From JAPXRI01 sp033813635 (GTDB lineage Bacteria > Bacillota > Clostridia > Oscillospirales > QAMX01): a stretch of 64,000 nucleotides of DNA. Below, piece after piece: positions 25,769 to 33,853 of this stretch. Under the pieces are notes generated by a model, which was given only the letters and a program-made list of their open reading frames with translations, ran no database searches and was not told the origin of the DNA. The stretch's first letter is position 1. The number at the start of each line of letters is the position of its first letter. The position numbers were made by a program, and so were the translations under genes. Location: assembly GCA_033813635.1 (NCBI GenBank), contig JAPXRI010000005.1:58272-122271 (forward strand), read 5' to 3'.

Positions 25769-27919
25769 TTATATCGCCTTTGGCGGCCACGCGGTGTATT
25801 CGCTGGTGTCTCCGAGCTCGGCGGAGAGGGCTTTTGCGGCGGCGGCAATTTTATCGCACCAGGCGATCGTTTTCTCTATCGGCGGGGTTCCCTGCTCCCA
25901 GTTCTCCCATGCATCGAACATCTCCACAAACGGGGCGGGGTCGACAATGCCCGAGCAGAGGCGAGAAAAGTCGTTTATACATTGGGTCCTGTGGTTTGCG
26001 TATACGCCTTTGGCTTCGAGGGCGGAGCGGATGACGCCCCAGGCGACCGTAAACGCCGAGTAGAAAAGCGCGTCTGCCTCCTCGTCTTCACTATTAAGCT
26101 TGCGGCCCTTGTAAAATGAGATAAACTTCTCCCTTGTCTGTGCGACGCCCTCGATCTCGCATGAGACGAGCTCGGTATAGCCGGACTCGCTGATGCGCTT
26201 ACGGCGGTTTTCAGGGGTGTCGTGGGCCGCGTCGGCGAGCTCCTCGGTCAGGCTGACGTAGAGGGGCAGGCGGTGGCGGCCGGGTGCCTTGAGCCAGGTC
26301 TCGGCGAGGGCTTCGGATTTCTCATAGAGCTCGTCGCCTACCATGCCGCGGGAGACGGCATCCTGCAGCGTCAGGAAGAATTGATCCATCGTGAGAACTT
26401 CAATCTCGGGATGGTCCTTCAGCTTGTACATCTCGTCGTTGAGCTGCTTGTAAATGCCGTTAGCAATCTGCGCGAACAAGAACAGGAACAGCGGCCTGGT
26501 TTTGCACTCCTCGGATAATTTGACGATATCTTCGATATTGTCCCGGCCGACGTTGGCTATATGGACCGAGTGGAGTTTCGGAATCTTTCCTTTGGGGTAA
26601 CTGACCGCGTACGGCGAGCCGCCGAGACCGCAGACAAGCCCGGGGGCTCCGGGGGACAGATATTCCATTTCACACGCGATAGCCGCGTCGTCTTCGACCT
26701 CGCGCCACCAGTCCTGCAGCAGCCAGTTGACCATATTGCAGCCGTTCTGTCCGGACTGGTCCAGCAGCCGCCGACTCTCCTTCAGGTAGACGGGCGCGAG
26801 GTCTTCAGGCCAGAGGAAGGAATAGGTATAGCCCGCTCCGGAGGACGGACCCCAGAAGCAGTCGTTCGGACGTCTGGTTTTCTGATAGTATTCGTACATG
26901 CCGGGCATAATCTGCACCAGCAGGGGCAGAAAGCCCCAGCTGTACGGGAAAGAGCCCCTGTTCGGGTCCATCCAGTTTTCGCAAAGCAGATTGTTCATGA
27001 CCCACGTCGCGTCGCCGTCGCTGTTGTAGAAGCAGACGTAAACCTTGTTTTTCTCGGCGCGGCATTTCTCCTCGGGTGGAAGGGGCTGGGCATAGGCCTT
27101 TTTGCGGTCGCCCACGCCGCCGTGTATTGTCATATTCGGAGAGCCGGTGCTGCAGAGCGAGAAAAATCCGAACTCGGCAGCAGCGGCGATATACTCCTTT
27201 TCCTGTTCCCACGCGCAGCACCAGACAAGCTGGACTCCCGGCGCCTCCGCGATTTCCATCATCTTTCTGAAGAGGTTGAGCGTGCGGCGGCACACGCGGT
27301 TTCTCGGCAGGTCAATCGCGAACGCGCGGTTGTACACGAGATAGTCTATCTGTTCGTGACAAAAACCGTGCCAGGAAGACCGGTGGACGCAGAGGTTCGC
27401 GTACATGCGGCGGTTGCAGCGGGGCCACAGGTTTTCTACCGCCCATTCCGCGGCGTCCCAGTTATCAGCAAAGCGGCCGCGCAGGTCGTCGACTTTTTTT
27501 ATGCCGTGGCGAATCATGTACTCCTCTTCGCAGGGCGCGATGGGCAAAGTGCCTTCGAGACCGCAGAGCGTGATAGCGATGTTCTGGGTCTGAATAACGT
27601 CGGTGTTGTCGTATACGACGTAGCCGCTGACAAGGTCCTTATACTTCTCAAGAACCTCGTCCGGCGTCAAGCGCTCGGTTATCGGAATGCCGTAATCCTC
27701 GGTATAGACGCGCAGCCAGTGGCGCTCGTAGGGGTTGTTGTCCCGGATGACGTAAAGGTGGGGTTCGACACGGTTCACAAGGCCCTGGAGCGCGCGGTAC
27801 CAGATCCAGAAGTCGGTTCCGGCTTTCAAAGGCTCGGAGAGCGTCAGCCTTTTTACCTTCGGAATATCGGGAAAAATCGATGTGAGCGAGGGATCGGAAG
27901 CCCTGAGGCTTTTTGCCAT
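25769..27919 (-). CDS. GxGYxYP domain-containing protein (putative glycoside hydrolase)
   Basis: A 716-residue predicted cytoplasmic protein of the GxGYxYP family, thought to be carbohydrate-active but without a firmly known reaction. The name-giving motif is at GAGYTYSFLW (about residue 360), with Ser where the final Pro usually stands. The N-terminal half contains YVIRDNNPYERHWL and TQNIAITLCGLEG. The start is taken as ATG 27919, where a GGATGG ribosome site precedes MAKSLRASDPS; the frame is open 48 bases further up. A weak promoter (TTGATT-17-TATGCT) lies upstream. Confidence 0.75.
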   Translation of the reverse strand: MAKSLRASDPSLTSIFPDIPKVKRLTLSEPLKAGTDFWIWYRALQGLVNRVEPHLYVIRDNNPYERHWLRVYTEDYGIPITERLTPDEVLEKYKDLVSGYVVYDNTDVIQTQNIAITLCGLEGTLPIAPCEEEYMIRHGIKKVDDLRGRFADNWDAAEWAVENLWPRCNRRMYANLCVHRSSWHGFCHEQIDYLVYNRAFAIDLPRNRVCRRTLNLFRKMMEIAEAPGVQLVWCCAWEQEKEYIAAAAEFGFFSLCSTGSPNMTIHGGVGDRKKAYAQPLPPEEKCRAEKNKVYVCFYNSDGDATWVMNNLLCENWMDPNRGSFPYSWGFLPLLVQIMPGMYEYYQKTRRPNDCFWGPSSGAGYTYSFLWPEDLAPVYLKESRRLLDQSGQNGCNMVNWLLQDWWREVEDDAAIACEMEYLSPGAPGLVCGLGGSPYAVSYPKGKIPKLHSVHIANVGRDNIEDIVKLSEECKTRPLFLFLFAQIANGIYKQLNDEMYKLKDHPEIEVLTMDQFFLTLQDAVSRGMVGDELYEKSEALAETWLKAPGRHRLPLYVSLTEELADAAHDTPENRRKRISESGYTELVSCEIEGVAQTREKFISFYKGRKLNSEDEEADALFYSAFTVAWGVIRSALEAKGVYANHRTQCINDFSRLCSGIVDPAPFVEMFDAWENWEQGTPPIEKTIAWCDKIAAAAKALSAELGDTSEYTAWPPKAI

Positions 27920-28094
27920 GATTTTTATCCATCCTTTCTGGGCGGAAGTATTGTGCGGGACAAGCATATCACAACGCTACGGAGAAATCAACGTCATAAC
28001 AGGGGTAATATAACGACAAAAACGCGCTACATTTGGAGCATTCACACATGGATTTATGAAAAAACTTGTGTGACAGCTTCAAGCGAGGCCAAAA

Positions 28095-28131
28095 AAGACC
28101 ACACTAAAGATACTATCTTTAGTGTGGTCTT
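28095..28131. repeat. Perfect 37-bp palindrome
   Basis: Two exact 18-base arms (AAGACCACACTAAAGATA and its complement) meet at a single central C. It lies between the GxGYxYP gene start and the end of the DUF4091 gene. It has no T-run typical of terminators on either side beyond TTAAT/AAAA. It could be a loop-poor hairpin, a protein binding site or a scar of an inserted element. Confidence 0.85.
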
Positions 28132-28428
28132 AATGTTTGCTAAGTTTAACCGGATATTTTTAAGTCTGTCAATAATTTTGCACTAATCCCGCTGAAGATA
28201 GGTCTTAACCCTATCGTCTGCAACTACCAATTGCTTTTCTTAAATCCGTTCCTGTAATTGTTCTTGTTTAAGATTCCCATTGCTATCAAGTTTCCGCAGT
28301 TTATCAAATATTCTTCCGAATGAAAAGCGTACAAATTACATCACACTCCCTCTTTTTTGCCTTATCTCTATTCACTCTATTTGCTCCGACAGGCTTGAGA
28401 AAGGCGAGGAAACCCTCGCCTTCTCTTT
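28132..28428. other. AT-rich intergenic stretch with a possible degraded coding remnant and a hairpin
   Basis: No intact gene. On the minus strand about 30 codons (FGRIFDKLRKLDSNGN...) read like protein before in-frame stops near 28247 and 28189, suggesting a decayed gene that I cannot name. A GGCGAGG/CCTCGCC hairpin at about 28404-28421 lies just beyond the DUF4091 stop and can serve as its terminator. Confidence 0.4.
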
Positions 28429-29991
28429 TTATTGCAGGGTCTTTGCCAGCACATCGCCAAGGCGGACTCTTGCGCCGTAGAACGTGTCGTCATTGTCAGA
28501 AAAAACGAACATATCCGGTGCATCTGTTCCGTAAAGAGCCTTGTTCAATTCCGGCGCAGGGTTGACAAGGGGATTTATAATGCTTGCCAGCTCGTCTGCC
28601 GAAAGCAGCTCTTTTGCCATGGTCAGCATTTCAAAGTCGTCAATACCGGCGCGAATCATTTCAAGCCGCAAAGAACCCACCGGCCCGTCGATTCCGATTT
28701 CGTTGCCGTTGTAAAGCAGGCTGCCGTCACCGGGGCGGATTTTGTCGTAGGTAAAGGGGTCATTCCAGGGGGTGCCTTCCATGCTCCAGTGGTTGGCGCT
28801 CCAATACAAAAGCCCTTCGATGTCATAGGCAAACTGCTGCCAGAACAGCACCCGGTGCTGGGCGCCGGTGTTATCCAGGTTGAGGTCGCAATAAGTCTTC
28901 AAATACGGGAAACCGCAGACATACCACCAAGTTTTGTGACCCCTGGCGCGTTCTTCCTTCATGCGGGTCAAAACGGTGCCAAAGGTTTTGACAATGTCGC
29001 CGTTGGGGTCGGCAAATCCATCCTTCACATAGCCGGCGGTACCGTTGGTGCCGAACATGTCCGAGCGAAGGCACCAGTGGGTTTGGTGCGAGCCTAAGAA
29101 AGAGATGTTGTCATACCCCTCTGGGAAAAGCCTGGAATCGCCCAGTGGCGTGATGATCTGGAAACTTGGCCAAAGCCTTTCAAGTCTTGTTACGGCTAGC
29201 CGATAACGCTCTAGCCTTTCGGGGGCAGAGGGTTCATCTACCGGATAAAAAAGCCCTTTTTTCAGCCAGTCGGGGTTTTGAGAAAGCCTGGCGCGGTAGG
29301 CAAGGATGGTTTCATCATCTTTTGCGTAGGGGATGCGAAAGTGTGTTACCCGTGGGTCGTTCAGATAGGCGTCGGCTCGATCATCGAGTAAGCCAAAAGG
29401 AAGGTCATCGGCACAGATCTTGTGATCGAGCAGGAAGTCGTAGTATGTTTTGTAAAGCTCGTCGGCATTTTCCTCAGACGCGTTGTGCCGCTTTTTAAGA
29501 TAGTCTTTGTTCAACCCAAACAGTGTGCCGCAGGATGGCACATCGGGCAGCGTAAAACCCCAAACTTTCGCGGTAAATTCCAACCGGTTTAGCACTTCCC
29601 CGTCTTTTTCCACCCGGCACACACCGGTATACACCCCGGCAGAAGTCTCTTTTGAGGCGCTTATGCGGACGAAAAAAGATGGCGAATCGTTTCGCGCGGC
29701 GGAAAACGTTCCGGTGTTGGGTATCATGGCATCGGGCAGCGGACGATTGCGAACGGGCAGATAAGCAAGCTGAAACGCTTCCGCGGTAAGAACATCCCCC
29801 GTTTCGGAAACGGGGTTTTCGACGCAGAACGTCAATCCCTCTACCGGGTCGTTGGTCCAAATGGTCACGTGAAAGCCGTCTGTGCCGTTTTTGGGAAGCA
29901 TTGCCTGATAGGTGGCAAAGCCTCCGTCGTGGTCGTCTTTATACACTTTGCGGGTGGGATGGTTGAAGCGGCAGCGCAGTTCGTATGCCAT
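28429..29991 (-). CDS. DUF4091 glycoside-hydrolase-like protein
   Basis: A 520-residue predicted cytoplasmic protein. The N-terminal third is a beta-sandwich-like module (LRCRFNHPTRKVY..., GVYTGVCRVEKDG), and the rest matches the DUF4091 TIM-barrel-like catalytic region with EGLLYWSANHW near residue 395 and IRAGIDDFEML near 455. The family is classed as putative glycoside hydrolase. Its AAAGGAGAGG ribosome site abuts the stop of a decayed second DUF4091 copy upstream. No transporter accompanies it. Confidence 0.78.
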   Translation of the reverse strand: MAYELRCRFNHPTRKVYKDDHDGGFATYQAMLPKNGTDGFHVTIWTNDPVEGLTFCVENPVSETGDVLTAEAFQLAYLPVRNRPLPDAMIPNTGTFSAARNDSPSFFVRISASKETSAGVYTGVCRVEKDGEVLNRLEFTAKVWGFTLPDVPSCGTLFGLNKDYLKKRHNASEENADELYKTYYDFLLDHKICADDLPFGLLDDRADAYLNDPRVTHFRIPYAKDDETILAYRARLSQNPDWLKKGLFYPVDEPSAPERLERYRLAVTRLERLWPSFQIITPLGDSRLFPEGYDNISFLGSHQTHWCLRSDMFGTNGTAGYVKDGFADPNGDIVKTFGTVLTRMKEERARGHKTWWYVCGFPYLKTYCDLNLDNTGAQHRVLFWQQFAYDIEGLLYWSANHWSMEGTPWNDPFTYDKIRPGDGSLLYNGNEIGIDGPVGSLRLEMIRAGIDDFEMLTMAKELLSADELASIINPLVNPAPELNKALYGTDAPDMFVFSDNDDTFYGARVRLGDVLAKTLQ

Positions 29992-30007
29992 GGGATCCCC
30001 TCTCCTT

Positions 30008-30107
30008 TTAATTCAAAATATGCTCCAGCGCATTGCCTATACGGGATTTTGCGCTGTAAAACGTGCCATCATGCGTTTTTGGACGATGGCTATAGTATTG
30101 TTTTTGC
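30008..30107 (-). pseudogene. C-terminal scrap of a second DUF4091 gene
   Basis: The last codons before a TAA at 30008-30010 read DGTFYSAKSRIGNALEHILN. This aligns with the C-terminus of the intact downstream DUF4091 protein, DDTFYGARVRLGDVLAKTLQ (10 of 20 identical by eye). Nothing else of the gene remains; upstream it gives way to a transposase-like fragment. A tandem paralogue was evidently deleted down to its tail. Confidence 0.65.
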
Positions 30108-30197
30108 TTATATAACTAGGCCTTTGTGGTTATCCGATGATACAAACTCTACTTTGGCAAGCCCACATGCTTTCAGCTGGTGATAAACCCATCCCAG
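30108..30197 (-). mobile_element. Fragment of an IS256-type (Mutator) transposase
   Basis: A 29-codon minus-strand frame between two stops reads HQLKACGLAKVEFVSSDNHK plus GLVI. It fits the family block around the second catalytic Asp, LKxRGLxGVxLVxSDxHxGL, seen in IS256-family transposases. No other part of the element and no terminal repeats are visible. It lies between the Gfo/Idh gene and the DUF4091 scrap, suggesting insertion followed by deletion. Confidence 0.5.
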
Positions 30198-30279
30198 CTA
30201 TTGGATACACTAGGGGTATGCAATGTAGATATGCAAAATCCGAAATCGCCGGCTTTTTTGCCGTGCTTGGGCCGTTCTG

Positions 30280-31305
30280 TTAAAAAAGCACGGTCTTTTT
30301 AGTTTTTGCGCTTTCGATGGCCTTATAAACCATCCGGATGCTGTGGATATTGTCGCGGCAATCGGTCTGGGGTCTTGTTCCGCTTTGCAGAGCGGCGAAC
30401 ATTTCGTTGATGCACGCGTCGTGGTAGGTATTTGCCATAGGCATCGGCGCGACTTTCCTAAAGGAAGAAGTGATCTCGTTTTCGTCGGATATGCCGGTTT
30501 TGGCGGTACTATCGGCGGTGGCATCATAGTACAGCTTTTCGGCCCCGTCCCAGAAAACGGCGCCGTTTTCACAGGCTACCCGCCATTCGGATTCCCAGGA
30601 GGTGTTCAATCCGTTGGCGCACCAGCTTCCGCGGTAATCAAACACAGAGCCGTCCTCCATTTCAAAGACGCAAATGGCGCTTGCGTTGCCTTGATACCAG
30701 GACCAGAACGGGTTGAATTCGTGGCAATAAACGGAGACGGCGTTTTTACCGGTAAGAAACCGGCATGCGTCAAAGGTGTGGATGGCCATATCGGCAATCA
30801 GGGGGCTGTCCATTTCTTCCCGGAAGCCGCCAAAATGAGGATCCAGTTGGAAGTTGGCGGATACCTGGCCGATCTTGCCAAGGGTTTTGGCATGCAAAAA
30901 GTTTCTCAAGGCGTACAACTGTGGGATATACCGTCTGTTTTGCATGATAAAATACTCTTTTTTCGTCTCGTTTGCGCATTCTACCATTTTTTCCGATTTT
31001 TCAAGCGAATCGGACATCGGTTTCTCGCCGAACACGTGGCACCCCGCCCTCAGCGACGTTGTAACAACGTCGTAATGCGCACTTGGCACAGTAATGTCGA
31101 ACACGATGGTGGCGTCTTCTTTGTCCAACGCCTCTGTAACGCTTGCGTATGTATTGGCGCTTAACGCGTATTCTTTTTTTTGGGCCTCCGCCCTTTCCGG
31201 AATAATGTCCACAAGCGCGACGATTTGGGAATCCTCTCGGTTTTTCGCGTGCTTGATCCAGGTGCCAGACATCATGCCGCAGCCGGCAACGATTATTTTA
31301 TGCAT
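30280..31305 (-). CDS. Gfo/Idh/MocA family NAD(P)-dependent oxidoreductase
   Basis: A 341-residue sugar/cyclitol dehydrogenase-type protein. The N-terminal Rossmann fold starts IIVAGCGMMSG (a GxGxxS variant), with FDITVPSAHYDVV and GEKPMSDS (the EKP motif, about residue 94) at the nucleotide site. The C-terminal alpha/beta domain includes DMAIHTFDACRFL with the conserved DxxxH-type catalytic pair. It is the second gene after the TIM-barrel isomerase (14 bases apart); together they would oxidise and rearrange a sugar-derived intermediate. A CCGTGCTT/AAGCACGG hairpin overlaps its 3' end. Confidence 0.9.
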   Translation of the reverse strand: MHKIIVAGCGMMSGTWIKHAKNREDSQIVALVDIIPERAEAQKKEYALSANTYASVTEALDKEDATIVFDITVPSAHYDVVTTSLRAGCHVFGEKPMSDSLEKSEKMVECANETKKEYFIMQNRRYIPQLYALRNFLHAKTLGKIGQVSANFQLDPHFGGFREEMDSPLIADMAIHTFDACRFLTGKNAVSVYCHEFNPFWSWYQGNASAICVFEMEDGSVFDYRGSWCANGLNTSWESEWRVACENGAVFWDGAEKLYYDATADSTAKTGISDENEITSSFRKVAPMPMANTYHDACINEMFAALQSGTRPQTDCRDNIHSIRMVYKAIESAKTKKTVLF

Positions 31306-31319
31306 GCAGCAACGCTCCT

Positions 31320-32222
31320 TTATATTCTTACCTCATCGCTTTCAAAATTCGGAACCCATTCGCCGCCGCGGCAGCGCTTCAGATAGTTCAACGCGAAAAC
31401 CTGCCCGGTATATTCTAAATCGCCTCTGTAAACTGGGTCATGCCAGCCCTCTATGTCGATGCTTCCCTGAAAACCTGACATCCGGAGGATGGAAATAATA
31501 TCCGTCCAGTTGCTGTCGCCAAATCCGGGCGTGCGGTGCCAAACAAACGGCTCCCGTCCGCAGATTCCGCTTTCTTTCACCACATCCCACGCGATTGTCG
31601 CATCCTTGCCGTGGACGGCAAATACCTTTTTCGCCCATTTGCGAAGCTGTGGAATCGGATCGACCAACTGCACCATTTGGTGGCACGGCTCCCACTGCAG
31701 GCCGATGTTGTCATGCGGAACCGCTTCAAACATCATCTCCCACGCGGCGGGAGAAAAAGCAATGTTCCAGTCGCCCCGGGTCCAGTCCCCGTCCATATTG
31801 CAATTTTCAAAGGCAATCCGAACGCTTTTTTCCTGCGCAAGCTCCGCAAGCGGGGTAAACACCTCCCGATATCTGGGGATAGACTCCTCGACAGGTCGGT
31901 CGGGCAGCCGCCCTGCAAAACCGGTTACCAAATCCGTGCCGAAAAGAGGTGCGGCATGAATGAGCTTTTCCCAGCTTTCTCTGGCCTCGGCCCCTTTTTC
32001 CATATCCACCAAAGGATTTGAAAAGAGGGACAGACAGGAAATTCGGCAGCCTGTGCCCGCCAGAATTTTGCGCGTTTCTTCTGCCAGAAGCGCTAAATCC
32101 CAATCGCCGACCGTTTCCCAGAATGTAATGGAAAACGTTTCGAAGCCGTAAGGGATCAGTTTTGGCATTACTCTTTTTACATTGTCCACGCTGACCAACG
32201 TTCCGATTTTAATTTCATGCAT
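31320..32222 (-). CDS. Sugar phosphate isomerase/epimerase (xylose isomerase-like TIM barrel)
   Basis: A 300-residue AP-endonuclease-2/xylose-isomerase-type TIM barrel. Conserved metal-ligand segments are visible: FENCNMDGD (Glu near 149), GLQWEPCHQ (His near 190), VHGKDATI and DIEGWHDP near the C-terminus. Members interconvert keto and aldo sugars or act on inositol derivatives. It precedes the Gfo/Idh gene, a frequent pairing, and is transcribed from the left mirror promoter module next to the AraC regulator. Confidence 0.88.
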   Translation of the reverse strand: MHEIKIGTLVSVDNVKRVMPKLIPYGFETFSITFWETVGDWDLALLAEETRKILAGTGCRISCLSLFSNPLVDMEKGAEARESWEKLIHAAPLFGTDLVTGFAGRLPDRPVEESIPRYREVFTPLAELAQEKSVRIAFENCNMDGDWTRGDWNIAFSPAAWEMMFEAVPHDNIGLQWEPCHQMVQLVDPIPQLRKWAKKVFAVHGKDATIAWDVVKESGICGREPFVWHRTPGFGDSNWTDIISILRMSGFQGSIDIEGWHDPVYRGDLEYTGQVFALNYLKRCRGGEWVPNFESDEVRI

Positions 32223-32250
32223 ACGATATCGCCTCCGAAAAATAATACGG

Positions 32251-32328
32251 TCAATACTATTATCTATATCTGCTTGGTTATTTCTTGCATTTTATTGGTG
32301 TATTATGATACGATGTTGGCATAGGGGG
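32251..32328. promoter_or_regulatory. Left copy of a mirrored promoter/operator module
   Basis: A 78-base segment that recurs in inverted orientation at 33412-33490 with about 90% identity. Read toward the isomerase gene (minus), it ends in AAGCAGATATAGATAATAG, a -10-like region. Upstream are two CCAA-containing half-sites (TGCCAACA and CACCAATA) 21 bases apart. That spacing, two helical turns, is typical of AraC-family operators. The opposite face contains TATGAT ahead of the AraC gene. Confidence 0.75.
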
Positions 32329-32336
32329 TGGGAAAA

Positions 32337-33206
32337 ATGAATATTAATATGCGGTTTTTTGAGCATGCGGAGCGCAACAACAGAAGTTTTTATATTTACG
32401 ATCTGAAAGCGGCGGCGGGGGAGGCGGTATTCGACGCCCATTGGCATACGGAGTTTGAGATTTTATATGCCGAATGCAACGGCATGGTTAAACTGGACGC
32501 AAAAGAGGTTCCGCTCGCCAAAGACAGCTTTGTGTTCATTAACACAGAGCAGCTTCACCAAACCGTCGCGTATGCAAACGGCAGGATTTTCGCCATGGTT
32601 TTTGATTTTGAGCTTCTTGCGTTTAATAACAAGGATTTTTGCCAGACGAACATAATTAACGCGCTGAAAACCAAGTCGAGTCTGTTTCCTCAATGCGATA
32701 GCTTGGATGAAGCCCTTTGCGAGGAGATCAAACGCCTTCTCAAAAGCATCATAGACGTGTATTACAGCAATACGCCGGGGTATGAGCTGAAAATAAAATG
32801 CAATTTATATGAGATTATTTTTCTGTTGTATTCCGGCGGGAAGTTTATCCCCCATGAAAAAGAAAAGCATTATCCCTTGGCTCAAATTGATTATGTGAAG
32901 AAGGCGGTGGCCTATATGGAGGCCAACTATCCCCAGCCAGTCACCATTGACGATTTGGCCAGATGTGTTAGCATCAATAAATATTACTTTATCAAATTAT
33001 TCAGGCAGATTACCGGCGAAACGCCGATGGTATTTTTAAGAAATTTGCGAATCGACATTTCGCGGGATGTTTTGGTGCAAGGATGCTCTGTCACGCAGGC
33101 GGCGCTGATGTCGGGCTTTACCAACGTCAGCTATTATATCCGCCATTTTAAAAATAGGCATCAAGTAACGCCGAAAAAGTATCAGGATTTGCATAGGCAG
33201 CAATAG
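32337..33206 (+). CDS. AraC family transcriptional regulator
   Basis: A 289-residue regulator: N-terminal cupin-like sensing domain (FDAHWHTEFEILY, residues about 31-43) and C-terminal double helix-turn-helix of about 100 residues, with DDLARCVSINKYYFIKLF, FLRNLRIDIS and GFTNVSYYIRHFKN. ATG 32337 follows AGGGGGTGGGA. It is flanked on both sides by inverted copies of one promoter module, so it most probably activates both the isomerase/oxidoreductase genes and the DUF4838 gene in response to a sugar. Confidence 0.93.
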   Translation: MNINMRFFEHAERNNRSFYIYDLKAAAGEAVFDAHWHTEFEILYAECNGMVKLDAKEVPLAKDSFVFINTEQLHQTVAYANGRIFAMVFDFELLAFNNKDFCQTNIINALKTKSSLFPQCDSLDEALCEEIKRLLKSIIDVYYSNTPGYELKIKCNLYEIIFLLYSGGKFIPHEKEKHYPLAQIDYVKKAVAYMEANYPQPVTIDDLARCVSINKYYFIKLFRQITGETPMVFLRNLRIDISRDVLVQGCSVTQAALMSGFTNVSYYIRHFKNRHQVTPKKYQDLHRQQ

Positions 33207-33411
33207 GTAAATAGCGAAGTTTAAGAACCGTCAGGATATCAATCAAATATACCGCCATTCCATCCATGAAATGGATTTTCACTCCAAAAAATTGCGTCTT
33301 GCAAGTCATACATTTTGCGCAATCGGTTGTTTCGGTTATTATTGCAACTATTCCGCATTGAAAACTACCGTGCACCCCTCCCAAAAAAGTTATTGTTGGG
33401 TGGTTTTAGTT
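33207..33411. other. Intergenic, no gene seen
   Basis: AT-rich sequence after the AraC gene without a supported reading frame. An ATCCATGAAATGGAT near-palindrome lies at about 33259-33273. Together with the promoter module it makes a 311-base gene-free stretch. Confidence 0.5.
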
Positions 33412-33490
33412 CCCCCTGTGCCAATATCGTGTCATAATATGCCAATAAAATGCAAGAAAAAAACTAAGCAGATATAGATAATAGTATTGA
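33412..33490. promoter_or_regulatory. Right copy of the mirrored promoter/operator module
   Basis: The reverse complement of the 32251-32328 module, with about eight differences in 79 positions. Read toward the DUF4838 gene it has two exact TGCCAATA direct repeats at 33419-33426 and 33440-33447 (21-base period), then a poor -35 and GATAAT about 28 bases further on. This is the layout of an AraC-activated promoter. Confidence 0.75.
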
Positions 33491-33517
33491 TCATATTACT
33501 TTCAGGGGCGTGATTCT

Positions 33518-33679
33518 ATGGATCAGCAAAAAAACATCGTAAAACAAGTGAAGATTTGCGGTGCAGACATTGCCGCATTTTCCATTGCTTTAGGTCCAAA
33601 CGCGACGGAAACCGAACAGTTCGCCGCAAGCCAGCTGCAAAGCCACATCCAAACGGCCTCAGGCATAAAACTATCATAG
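33518..33679 (+). pseudogene. N-terminal fragment of a DUF4838-type protein
   Basis: A 53-codon frame directly downstream of the right promoter module reads like the start of a DUF4838/alpha-glucuronidase-N-like protein (ATETEQFAASQLQSHIQ, compare HEERYAASELAHFLALM in the intact gene next to it). It stops at TAG 33677-33679 and is followed by noncoding sequence. It looks like the first codons of a paralogue whose body was lost. Confidence 0.55.
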
Positions 33680-33853
33680 GGAATTTCTACCCCATCTGCC
33701 GACGCTGCGAAACGGAAAGGTATACCGGGCAAAGTATGGAAAAGCGCCCAAACCTCGAATAAGCTACCCATTTGCTATCCCTGTCATTTTACTAGAAAAG
33801 ATGAAAAATAAGACAAAAGGATTTGTCGTAACAAATAAAGGGAGAATATTAAA

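Noticed and set aside
26561..28186. 541-codon plus-strand frame opposite the GxGYxYP gene
   Set aside because: Antisense shadow; its composition follows the third-position bias of the opposite strand and it shows no recognisable domain.
30261..30293. Terminator after the Gfo/Idh gene
   Set aside because: CCGTGCTT/AAGCACGG arms exist but overlap the coding end and lack a T-run on the transcribed side, so it was noted only inside the gene entry.
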